DNA of 64,000 nt from Bradyrhizobium sp. CB3481 (lineage in GTDB: Bacteria; Pseudomonadota; Alphaproteobacteria; Rhizobiales; Xanthobacteraceae), in the NCBI RefSeq assembly GCF_029714305.1, contig NZ_CP121647.1, forward strand, positions 5,848,501 through 5,912,500, in the 5' to 3' direction. The position numbers were made by a program, and so were the translations under genes. Shown piece by piece: positions 1 through 8,118 of the stretch (position 1 is its first letter; every line of letters begins with the position of its first letter). Under the pieces are notes generated by a model. That model was not told the DNA's origin. It saw nothing but the letters and a program-made list of their open reading frames with translations, and searched no databases.

Positions 1-77
1 ATCTTGGCTTCTGTCAAACGCTTCTGTCACAAAGCTCAGCAGACTTTATGTGGCGAACTTTAGATTCACGTGACTAG

Positions 78-1490
78 CACTACAGTTGCAAGTTTTTCCT
101 GAGATGGGCTCTGCGCGCGTTGGCCTGATGAGCCCTGCGCCACAACGACCAAGCGAGCAAGTGTGCATGCGAGATGCGTCGTTGGCCAAGCTTCATGGCG
201 ATGCGCCTGATTTCCTGGATCGGCCAGCGGATCAAGAACGATGCTTCGCTCGAGGCCGCGATCGTGTTTTTTTGGGCGCGGTGTTGGCCCGAGAACGGAT
301 GACGGCCATGATGGCGAAGGCAAGAATGACGAGTGAGACATGACGATGCCAGCCATGCCAGGAGCGGGTTTCGTTGTGATCAAGACCGAGCTCGTTCTTG
401 GTCGTTTCGAAGCTGTCCTCGATGGCCCAGCGATGGCCCTCCACTAACACCAGCTTCTGGAGGACGTGCCCTTGGGCACCACGTGGAGTAAAACGCCAAG
501 CTGCCATCGGCAATGGTGCGGCGGATCAGAAGGCCTCGTGTCCATTCCCTGGCAAGGTCATCATTGTATTCACTACCGTCGAGATCGGCCAACTCGACAT
601 AGGCCCAGTCGTGCCAGCGCGGACCTTTGGTCCCTTCGCCGGAGCACAGGCGGCGCCAGGCCTGCTTGGGAAGGCTTTGCGCGATCGCCGAGGCGGTGCC
701 GCTGACAGGCTGCTGCTTGCCCCAAGAGCGGAACACATGGTTGGACGCAACACCCAAAACATAGCCTTTGCCTGCGTTGCGCAGCAAGGTCTCGATCTCT
801 CCCGTGCCATACACGCTGTCCGCCGCCACGAACGAGAACGGCACCTTTGCGGCGATCGCGCGAGCGATCATTTGACGTGCGATCTTGGGCTTCGTCGCAA
901 AGCCCACATCGCTCGGGACATGCGCTGCCTTCAGGCGAGCGGATTTATCCGTCCATTCCTTTGGCAGGTAGAGCGCCCGGTCGATGAAGGCATGGCCATG
1001 CCGACACATAGGAGGCGAACACGCCGATCTGGCAATTGGTGATCTTGCCCGCCGAGCCAGTGTACTGGCGTGCGACCCCACACGACGCCTTGCCCTGTTT
1101 CAAAAAGCCGGTCTCATCGATGCCCAGAACCGCGTCCTCATCGCCAAGCGTCTCCAGCGCCTACCCACGGACAATGTCGCGCAGCGCGTCGGCGTCCCAC
1201 TGGCCCCGGCCCAAGATCGCCTGCTGGCGCCACGGGCCTGGATCGCCGGCCGCCTCAGCCCGCATCCAACCCGTCTTGCGTGGCTCATTGCCCAACAGTC
1301 CGTCGAGAAACTGCCCCGCCGAGGCCGCGACCCGCTCCTGCGTAAACAGCGGACGAATGCGTTGCTTGGCATCTCGCAACGACGAAGCCCACAGCGTCAG
1401 CGTATCTTCAACCGACGCACCACCAATCATCAGATCCCGAATCATGGTCGCCCATGGATTCAGAACTTTCAGGAAGATGCAACTGTAGTG
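78..1490. mobile_element. Degenerate IS701-family insertion sequence
   Basis: The ends carry an inverted repeat: ACTAGCACTACAGTTGCA at 73-90 and its reverse complement at 1478-1495. The outermost CTAG at 74-77 and 1491-1494 could be the four-base target duplication that IS701 elements make at YTAR sites; being palindromic, it could equally be part of the repeat. If it is the duplication, the element is 1413 bp. The transposase inside is broken, so the copy is immobile by itself. It interrupts or abuts an IS66 remnant on its right. Confidence 0.75.
232..1445 (-). pseudogene. IS701-family transposase, frameshifted
   Basis: DDE transposase of the IS701 type. The N-terminal part lies at about 1445-1161 and ends at an in-frame stop after ALRDIVRG. 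The central part (RHGHAFIDRALYLPKEWTDK, then ADSVYGTGEIE with a putative catalytic Asp) lies in other frames between about 1130 and 450. The C-terminal part (WAIEDSFETTKNELGLDHNE, with the typical final catalytic Glu region) lies in a third frame near 430-240. At least one nonsense and two frameshift lesions are needed to connect them. The same family is represented by a much better preserved copy at 17.4-18.7 kb, but the two proteins are clearly different members. Confidence 0.8.
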
Positions 1491-1494
1491 CTAG

Positions 1495-2010
1495 TTAAAA
1501 TCCTTTGGCATGATGGGATCGGTCTGTCGCTTTATACCAAGCGCCTGGACCGTGGAAAGTTTCATCTGGCGTTCGGCATCGAATGGCGCAGTGTCGATCT
1601 CAGCGGCGCAGATGAATTGATTGGAGAAATCTACAGCTGACTTGGCGGCCGCAGAGCGCGGGCGGACAAGAAATTTGCGGTTGCTGGCATTTGGGGGTCA
1701 CAACGCATGCAATCTGTGATTCACTGCTTCGCAATGGATGTTGAGCGCGAGCGATTCCGGATGACATTGCGGCCTTGAAAGAGGCCTTCGTCGTCGAGTG
1801 CACGAAGGCGTTGGAGATCGCGGCAGAACTCGCGATCGCCCGCGCACAGGCTTCGGAAGACAGCGCACCTGATTGCCCAGCAGCAGCTACGGATCGCCAA
1901 TCTCGAGCGCCAGATCTACGGCCAGCGATCGGAGCGATCATCGCGCCTGATCGACCAGTTGGCGCTGACGTCGAAGAGTTGGAAGCCGACGCCACGACGA
2001 CCTAGCGGCG
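1495..2010 (+). mobile_element. IS66-family remnant (tnpB end and tnpC start)
   Basis: Bases 1495-1640 read KILWHDGIGLSLYTKRLDRG, which matches the C-terminal half of the IS66 accessory protein TnpB. Bases about 1740-2010 contain the start of the IS66 transposase TnpC: a stretch equivalent to ALEIAAELAIARAQASED, then in another frame LRIANLERQIYGQRSERSS. The two proteins normally sit next to each other in this order. Frameshifts and loss of the rest of tnpC show it is a dead fragment. Its left edge is cut by the IS701-type element. Confidence 0.6.
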
Positions 2011-2439
2011 GAACGGGTGGTCGCCAAGACGACGACAATGCGTGGCCGCCATAACCGTTCCTTGGCTGCTAGAGTGCGAAACATCGGCGCAGGCGACAAG
2101 ATTGCCACACCTCGAACAGATTGTACTTGACCTTGTCCGCGCGCCGCCGGCAAGTGCTGAAAAGTCTTCCGGAGTTTGTCCATCCGTGCCCATGTTCGGG
2201 GTGTCGTCTTCAGAATCGGTCTTGCCCTCGAACGCATTAGCGTCCCCGAACTTTTTTCCTACCTCACGTTCCGGGCCATCCGGGTCTGCAAGGAAGCTAT
2301 GTCCCGGCGAAGAAACTCAAATATCACAACTTTCGAAGACTTCATTCAGAAATACGATAAACTGATTGGTGAGCCTGTTTGAGGGCGAGTATAAGCCCTT
2401 GAAAAGATTCCTCAGTTCAAGGTTCGCAGGTATTCTATC
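2011..2439. other. Gene-poor stretch with no recognisable gene
   Basis: Short open frames exist but none has a recognisable domain. The last 30 bases before the aminotransferase (about 2410-2440) resemble the sequence before the collapsed second copy near 7760-7790 (shared TCGCAGGTA-TCTAT-TTGTC pattern), so they probably belong to the duplicated unit and may include its translation signals. Confidence 0.4.
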
Positions 2440-3639
2440 TTGTCCCTCGTTGCAGAACGGCTCAGCGTAGTCCGCCCCTCTGAAACCAAGGCCATGACGG
2501 CGCGTGCCGCTGAACTGCGCGATCAGGGCGTCGATGTGATCACGCTAAGTGCGGGCGAACCGAATTTCGACACGCCGTCCGTTGTCCGCGAAGCCGGTAT
2601 TCGGGCAATCCGCGACGGGCGGACGAAATACACGCCCGTAGCCGGGATCAAGCCGCTACGGGAGGCGATCCGCGAGAGCTTCAGCCGCGACCACGGGCTC
2701 GATTACGACGTCGACCAGATCACGGTGGGCTGTGGCGCCAAGCAGGTCGTTTTCAACGCGCTCTTCGCCAGCCTCGATTCGGGCGACGAAGTGGTGATCC
2801 CGACGCCGTGCTGGGTCTCCTATCCCGACATGGTGGCGCTCGCCGGCGGCAAGGCGGTTCTCGTCGCCTGCGATGAATTTCATGGTTTCAAACTGCGGCC
2901 CGAAGCTTTAGAGGCCGCGATCACGCCGCGCACCAAGTGGCTCATGCTTAATTCGCCGTCCAATCCGACCGGGGCGGTCTATAGCCGAGATGAGTTGCTC
3001 AGGCTCGCCGTCGTGCTGCGGCATCATGCCCGTGTTCATGTGCTCTCCGACGACATCTATGAAAAGCTCATCTATGGCGCCGGATTCGCTACCATGGCTG
3101 CGGTCGCGCCAGACCTCTATGAGCGCACGCTGACGGTCAACGGCGTGTCAAAGGCTGACGCGATGACTGGCTGGCGCGTGGGTTACGGCGCGGGGCCTCT
3201 TGCATTAATTAAGGCCATGAACCTGATCCAAAGCCAGATCTCGTCTCATACCAGCTCTATTTCGCAATATGCGGCCATCGAGGCGCTATCCGGCGGCCGG
3301 CACTATATCGAGGAATTCGCGAGCGCCTTTCTGCAGCGGCGGGACCTCGTCGTAGCCAAGCTGAATAAGGCCGAGGGGCTTGCGTGCCGCGTGCCGGATG
3401 GTGCTTTCTACGTTTTCCCGTCCTGTGCAGGCGTTATTGGCAAGCGAACGCCGGACGGCAAGCTGATCGAAAGTGACAACGATTTTGCCATGTATCTGCT
3501 TAACGGCTTTGGCGTGGCCGTCGTGCCCGGCAGCGGCTTTATGGCCTCGCCCTATATCCGCATTTCTTACGCTTCGTCGATCGAGGACCTTACTCGCGCC
3601 TGCGACCGCATCATCGCCGCCTGCGCCGCCTTGTCGTGA
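2440..3639 (+). CDS. Class I PLP aminotransferase, probable phosphonoalanine transaminase
   Basis: 399-residue fold-type I aminotransferase of the aspartate aminotransferase group. Visible landmarks are YTPVAGI (64-70), NSPSNPTG (171-178), SDDIYEKL (203-210), the PLP lysine K238 in SKADAMTGWRVGYG, and a C-terminal arginine region. The start is a TTG; the collapsed copy at 7790 keeps the same TTG and following residues, which supports it. The stop codon TGA overlaps a possible GTG of the next gene, so the two are very likely one operon. The next gene is a phosphonopyruvate hydrolase, whose substrate is made from L-phosphonoalanine by transamination. I therefore infer that this enzyme deaminates phosphonoalanine; from the protein alone it could be any aspartate- or aromatic-type transaminase. 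Confidence 0.8.
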   Translation: MSLVAERLSVVRPSETKAMTARAAELRDQGVDVITLSAGEPNFDTPSVVREAGIRAIRDGRTKYTPVAGIKPLREAIRESFSRDHGLDYDVDQITVGCGAKQVVFNALFASLDSGDEVVIPTPCWVSYPDMVALAGGKAVLVACDEFHGFKLRPEALEAAITPRTKWLMLNSPSNPTGAVYSRDELLRLAVVLRHHARVHVLSDDIYEKLIYGAGFATMAAVAPDLYERTLTVNGVSKADAMTGWRVGYGAGPLALIKAMNLIQSQISSHTSSISQYAAIEALSGGRHYIEEFASAFLQRRDLVVAKLNKAEGLACRVPDGAFYVFPSCAGVIGKRTPDGKLIESDNDFAMYLLNGFGVAVVPGSGFMASPYIRISYASSIEDLTRACDRIIAACAALS

Positions 3640-3650
3640 AAGATTTCCTG

Positions 3651-4523
3651 ATGTCCCCTGCCAAACGCCTCCGCGCCCGCATGGCCGAGAAGCGCCTTCT
3701 CCACATCATGGCTGCTCATAGTCCGCTTTCGGCGAGGCTCGCAGGAGAAGCCGGATTCGACGGTGTGTGGGCTTCCGGTTTCGAACTTTCGGCCCTTTAC
3801 GGACTGCCGGACATGAGCCTGATCTCGATGACACAGCATCTAGACATGCTGCGGGCGATCGCCGAACACACCTCTCTGCCGATTATCGCCGATATCGATA
3901 CAGGCTATGGTAATGCCATCAACGTCATCCACGCCATCCGACAATACCAGCGCGCCGGCGCGGCAGCAGTTGTCATTGAGGACAAGACCTTTCCGAAGGT
4001 CACGAGCCTCATCATCGGCGGCCGTCAGGAACTACTTCGGGTGGAGGAGTTTCAGGGCAAACTTAGAGCTTCGATTGCGACGCGGACCGATCCCGATTTT
4101 CTAGTCATCGCCCGCACAGAAGCGTTGATCGCGGGACTTGGTGAAGAAGAAGCTCTAAAGCGAGCGGCGGCATATGAAGCCGCGGGCGCTGACATGATCC
4201 TCATCCACTCTAAGCAGAAGACGCCAGACGAAGTGGAAAGCTTCGTGCGCGCTTGGAACGGCAAGGCGCCGATAGTGATCATACCGACGGCCTATCCGGA
4301 AATGAACGAGCACCGCATTAAAGCACTCGGTAAGATCGCTGTCGTCATATACGGCAATCACGCGATCCGCGCATCGGTCACCGCAATGAAAGATGTTTTC
4401 GCGCGAATTATGAAGGATCGCGGCGTCCACAACATCAACCAAGACATCGTCTCAGTCGAGGAATTGTTCCGTCTGCAGCAGATGGATCAGGTCAAGGTTG
4501 ACGAGCAGCTTTTCCTCGCATGA
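3651..4523 (+). CDS. pphA: Phosphonopyruvate hydrolase (PEP mutase/isocitrate lyase superfamily)
   Basis: Hydrolyses phosphonopyruvate to pyruvate and phosphate, cleaving the C-P bond. The ATG at 3651 gives 290 residues, the same as the characterised Variovorax enzyme as I remember it, and places the first MAAH motif at the equivalent spacing; a GTG at 3636 would overlap the upstream stop. The superfamily loop reads EDKTFPKVTS, with E110, D111, K112 and T118. PEP mutases have EDKxxxxxNS with Asn where this protein has Thr118; Thr at this place is the hallmark of the hydrolase. IADIDTGYGN provides the metal-binding acidic residues. Other blocks typical of the hydrolase are GGRQELLRVEEFQGK, ILIHSKQKTPDE and VIYGNHAIRA. 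No phosphonopyruvate decarboxylase or other phosphonate-biosynthesis gene is nearby, which fits catabolism. Confidence 0.88.
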   Translation: MSPAKRLRARMAEKRLLHIMAAHSPLSARLAGEAGFDGVWASGFELSALYGLPDMSLISMTQHLDMLRAIAEHTSLPIIADIDTGYGNAINVIHAIRQYQRAGAAAVVIEDKTFPKVTSLIIGGRQELLRVEEFQGKLRASIATRTDPDFLVIARTEALIAGLGEEEALKRAAAYEAAGADMILIHSKQKTPDEVESFVRAWNGKAPIVIIPTAYPEMNEHRIKALGKIAVVIYGNHAIRASVTAMKDVFARIMKDRGVHNINQDIVSVEELFRLQQMDQVKVDEQLFLA

Positions 4524-4529
4524 GCTTGG

Positions 4530-5088
4530 CGCCGGTAATAGCAGGACAAGCGATGTGGAAGCGAGGTGAGCAATTTCGGCATAGACGTTGCAGGTCTGTT
4601 CCGTAGGCGATCACCTTGGGGCTTGAGAAATTCGACATTCGTCGCCTTCGGCGGTCGGCTCGTGTGGCGCTTGGCGAAGACGGTCTCGTCGGCGCTGAGC
4701 GGGCCGGGCCAACGGATTTCGCCGATCATGCGCGGCGCGCGGATGTGCTGCCAATTGCCGTCTTGGGCACGGTCGGCGCGGGTTTGCGAGAAATCTCTGA
4801 TCTCTTGTACCGCGGTAGCACCGAGCGTCTCGATGTCGACGCCAGCCAGGCGGCTCTAGAAGTAAGTGGTCGTATGCAGGTCGCTGGGCCTCGCCGTCAA
4901 TCACCAAGTCGAGGCCGGCGCGTTCTAGGTCATAGAGTGGCGGCGGGCGGGCAGCATCGCGGCGGGCCGCGTCTAGGTGGCGCGACCCGCCACGCCCTGC
5001 CGTCGACGCTTGACCGTTTGGTGCAGTCGAACAGCCATTCGGCATGGAATAGCTGCCGAAAATCTAGGTGGTGAGCGGCGCGAGCATG
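4530..5088 (-). pseudogene. MetE-like (cobalamin-independent methionine synthase family) remnant
   Basis: Reading from about 5088 downward, the fragment begins MLAPLTT, hits a stop, continues IFGSYSMPN, then LYDLERAGLDLVIDGEAQR, and in other frames QIRDFSQTRA-like and RMIGEIRWPGPLSADETVFA text. These are the signature blocks of the N-terminal half of the small MetE/UROD-like family proteins (GSY..., ERAGLD..TDGE, then RPKxTLPGP-like). It is broken by one nonsense codon and several frameshifts and lacks the zinc-binding C-terminal half. It follows an eda fragment in the same orientation, so both may come from one lost operon. Confidence 0.55.
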
Positions 5089-5149
5089 GCACGTCTCCTT
5101 TCTCTCGGATTGCAAAGGGCTTTTGTCTTCGTTGAGGCAGCGCAGTCTC

Positions 5150-5573
5150 AGTGCGGCAGAGCGCGGGCGTCACGGACTATCGCGCGGAGCAGCACATTCC
5201 GATCGGCCTGCTCGATACCTGGCAGAAGCGCATTTCCTCAGCTTCACAAGCCGCGATCAATTGGTCGGTCGTGCCATAGGAACACGTCGAAAACTCCCCC
5301 TGCTGCTTTGGCCGACCGCCCGTCTGGAGGGGTCACCAATGTACCAGCCCCGATCAGGCAATCAGGGATGTCGAACATCACACGAATGACATCGAGCGCG
5401 GCTGGCGTACGAAGGGTTACCTGGATTGCGATCAGACCACCCGCCACGAGAACTTCGGCCAGTGGTCGAGCATGTCTTACATCTTCGACGATAAGCGCGG
5501 GAGAACCGAGGCCAAAGGTACGGATTTCGCTTATGCTCGTGGATTTGAATGTCATTTCGGATGGAGTTATCAC
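5150..5573 (-). pseudogene. 2-keto-3-deoxy-6-phosphogluconate aldolase (eda-like) fragment
   Basis: The first 109 codons read ALIVEDVRHARPLAEVLVAGG, then VTLRTPAALDVIRV and LIGAGTLVTPPDGRSAKAAG, which are the N-terminal strands of KDPG aldolase, including the conserved Glu/Val-TLRT block. A frameshift after this moves the continuation (GTTDQLIAACEAEEMRF) to another frame, and the C-terminal catalytic-lysine part is absent. It begins directly at the stop of the upstream solute-binding protein gene in the same direction. Confidence 0.6.
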
Positions 5574-6847
5574 TACTGCGGCAGCAGAGCCCGCACCGCT
5601 TGGGACATGGTCTTCAGCGTTTGGCCGGGCGTGGCTCTTAAGGTGGCCACTTGGCGCAGCTGGTCGATCATCAGGTCCCTGATCTGAACCGTATTAGCTC
5701 CTGGATAGCTGTACCAACCCACGAGCTGTCGGCTTCGCGCCAATCCCGCCTGATGATTGGGATTTTGGGCGTAGAAGTCGCCGAGGAATTTGGCGCCCTT
5801 CACCACTTCCGGATCGACGGGGATCGCCCCAGTTGACTTCACCACCAGGGTCTGGATTTCGGGACCGGACATAAACCGCAGGAAAGCCCAGGCCGCTGCC
5901 CGCCGCTCGGGATCCTTGGTGAAAATGACGCCCGTGCGTCCGCCGGCCGGCACGCGACCGTCGGAAGCGGTGAGCGGCCACGGGACGGTGGCAATCGCGA
6001 AGCGGCCCGCAGCCTGTTTCTCCAGCCCTGTCAGCACATTGTTGGAGGTGGCGAGCACCCCGATTGTCCCCGCGCCGAACGCCTGCAGCGCTTGGGCCTG
6101 GGTCATGTCAACCATGCCGGCCTCGCCGAAGCCACGTAGGACCTCCATCGCCGCCATGCCCACGGGCCCGTCGAAGGCAACGTCGCGCCCGTCGGGCGTC
6201 GCCATCTGCCCGCCTTGCGCGGTGATCAGCGCCTGGAAGGTCCAATCTCCGCCGCCTAGATCGAAGAACCCGCCGACGAGGCCATCACCGAGCGCGGTGA
6301 TGCGCTTGGCCAAATCGAGCAGACCTGGCCAGTCTTCGGGCAGCGCCTTGGGGTTGGCGCCAGCGCGCTCGGCCAGCGCGAGGTTGACTATACACACCGG
6401 CACTGAGATCTGGAACGGCACGCCGTACAGCCGCCCGTCAACCTCGCCGAGGCGCCGGATGGCCGAATCGGCCTTGGCGCTTGCCCAGCCCGTGTCGGTG
6501 GCGGCCAGATTGTCAAGCGGCTGCGCGATGCCGTCACTGACGAGCCGGAGCACGTGGTTGTTGGCGGGAAACGAGACGTCCGGCAGGCCGCCGGTAACTG
6601 CCTGGAGTAGCGTGCGCTTCAACAGTTCATTGCTGTTGAACGGTGTGGGCTTCTGAAAGGATATGGTCGCGGTTCCGTGCTCGGCGAAGATCTCGGCGGC
6701 GCGCGCCATCAGCGCATCAAAGGCGCTGGTCGCATAGGAAGACTGCAGCTTGATCGACGACTGCGCGCGCAAGGATGTTGCTGCCAACAGGGCCGGGAAA
6801 GCCAGGAAAGCTTTTAGTAAATTGCGGCGTCGGGTGATCAGGCTCAT
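5573..6847 (-). CDS. ABC transporter solute-binding protein, family 1 (UgpB/MalE-like)
   Basis: 424-residue periplasmic binding protein. An N-terminal basic patch (RRRNLLKAF) followed by LAFPALLAATSLRA forms a signal peptide, possibly lipid-free with cleavage after LRA-QS. The mature part shows the usual features of cluster-B carbohydrate or glycerol-phosphate binders: GLPDVSFPANN near the N-terminus, VPFQISVPV, the Pro-rich hinge, and PERRAAAWAFLRFMSGPEIQ near the C-terminus. The reading frame is intact, but the ATPase and permease that should accompany it are reduced to the scar immediately upstream, so the protein is an orphan in this locus. Its ligand cannot be read from the sequence; closeness to the phosphonate cassette is only suggestive. 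Confidence 0.85.
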   Translation of the reverse strand: MSLITRRRNLLKAFLAFPALLAATSLRAQSSIKLQSSYATSAFDALMARAAEIFAEHGTATISFQKPTPFNSNELLKRTLLQAVTGGLPDVSFPANNHVLRLVSDGIAQPLDNLAATDTGWASAKADSAIRRLGEVDGRLYGVPFQISVPVCIVNLALAERAGANPKALPEDWPGLLDLAKRITALGDGLVGGFFDLGGGDWTFQALITAQGGQMATPDGRDVAFDGPVGMAAMEVLRGFGEAGMVDMTQAQALQAFGAGTIGVLATSNNVLTGLEKQAAGRFAIATVPWPLTASDGRVPAGGRTGVIFTKDPERRAAAWAFLRFMSGPEIQTLVVKSTGAIPVDPEVVKGAKFLGDFYAQNPNHQAGLARSRQLVGWYSYPGANTVQIRDLMIDQLRQVATLRATPGQTLKTMSQAVRALLPQ

Positions 6848-6890
6848 GATGGGCTCTCTGGATTTCGGAAATTGGTAGGTGATTTTCGAA

Positions 6891-7265
6891 GTTCTTCACT
6901 TGACCGCCCCACACCGTTAGTTCCTCGACGAAACATTTCTGTGCGGCAAGAAAGACGACGACGAGACGCAGCACGACGAGAGTGGGCGCGGCCATAAGCA
7001 GCCCGTAACCATCGCTGCCCTCTTCGTTCTTGAAGGCCAGGATGCCGAGCGGCAGCATCAGCAACTGATCGCGCACCGCGATCAGCGGCCAGAAACGATC
7101 GTTCCAGGGACTGACCACCGAGAAGATCGAAGCGCCAGCGGCACTATTATCTTCCAGACCATAACCCGTTAAGAATTCACCATCCTGTATCAACAGCGAA
7201 ACACCGCGCAGAACGGACGGCGGGCCGTAATTCTTTCTGATACTGTCAAACAATGCGGATGTCAT
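6891..7265 (-). pseudogene. ABC transporter deletion scar: ATPase start fused to permease end
   Basis: The first about 32 residues (SIRKNYGPPSVLRGVSLLIQ, DGEFL) match the N-terminus of UgpC/MalK-type ATPases before the Walker A motif. After about 18 unrelated residues the frame continues as the C-terminus of a MalG/UgpE-type permease (WNDRFWPLIAVRDQLLMLPL, then ALLMAAPTLVV and FLAAQKCFVEELTVWGGQVK). The whole ATPase core and most of the permeases have been deleted. The scar lies directly upstream of and in the same direction as the solute-binding protein, so it is the relic of that transporter. Confidence 0.7.
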
Positions 7266-7301
7266 AACCGTGACTTCCATCATGAAATCTTTGCGGAGCA
7301 C

Positions 7302-7789
7302 GGCAATCAGATTGCCTACCCCATATGGACGTGCTCGCGGCGTCCCTTAGAGACTCCAATTACTACAGGTGGATGATTATCATCGAATTATTCGATGTTC
7401 GCTTACGTAAGTGCGATGAATAAGATCTATGGCTGAATCCTGGGGATCGCTCTTGTAAGTAAGATAGACGACTTGGAAGATCGGTGACCGCCATCTCGTA
7501 GGAGAACTATCTCGGCCAAGGCCGTGCAGCAACAGCGAATGACTGAATTCGGTCGGCACCCGCCCGCCGACACTCGTACCGCGGCTATCAGGTCGACCGC
7601 AGCACCAACCCTGACGTGCGCCTTCCGCCGTCGGTTGGTGCGCGCCTGCAGGAAAACCGCGCCCGGCGACGTACTTGTCGCAACTTTCGATCGTTCAATA
7701 CAAAAATACGATGGCCGGATTTGGTGTGTCCGTCGGAGAGCGGTAGGTTTCGCCGAAAATTCTGCTTTGAACTTCGCAGGTACTCTATT
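7302..7789. other. No recognisable gene
   Basis: No frame here carries a recognisable domain. The last 30 bases repeat the leader of the aminotransferase at 2440. Confidence 0.4.
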
Positions 7790-8050
7790 TTGTCGCTAGT
7801 TGCAGAACGGCTCCACGTCGTCCGCCCCTCTGAAATCAAAGCCGCGGCCGTCCGCGCAGCCGAACTGCGCGATCGCGACGCGCCTGGGCCGGATCGGTGC
7901 CGCTGGTGATCGTACCGAACGTGTACGCCGATCTCGACTCCGGACGGGTGAAGGCACTCGGCAACGTTCGCATGATGATCTACGGCAACTATGGCATCCG
8001 CGCTTTCTGAACCTGCGATGCAGGATACCTTCCGCCGCATCATCGCCGAC
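7790..8050 (+). pseudogene. Collapsed second copy of the aminotransferase-pphA pair
   Basis: From the TTG at 7790 the sequence reads SLVAERLHVVRPSEIKAAAV, nearly the same as the first 30 residues of the aminotransferase at 2440. After about 100 bases it changes, in another frame, to PLVIVPNVYADLDSGRVKAL followed by MMIYGNYGIRA, MQDTFRRIIADGSD, which corresponds to the C-terminal third of phosphonopyruvate hydrolase (compare PIVIIPTAYPEMNEHRIKAL and VVIYGNHAIRA in the intact gene). An internal deletion of roughly 1.7 kb would join the two ends of a duplicate cassette. The tandem MBL gene follows 70 bp later. Confidence 0.75.
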
Positions 8051-8118
8051 GGCAGCGACTTACTCGCTCCAATATACAGGTGGCACGGAGGTGCGGATCC
8101 TCATGAAAAGGAAATGAA

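Noticed and set aside
3651..4523. PEP mutase of a phosphonate biosynthesis cluster
   Set aside because: The diagnostic loop has Thr118 instead of Asn and no decarboxylase, transferase or other biosynthetic gene is nearby.
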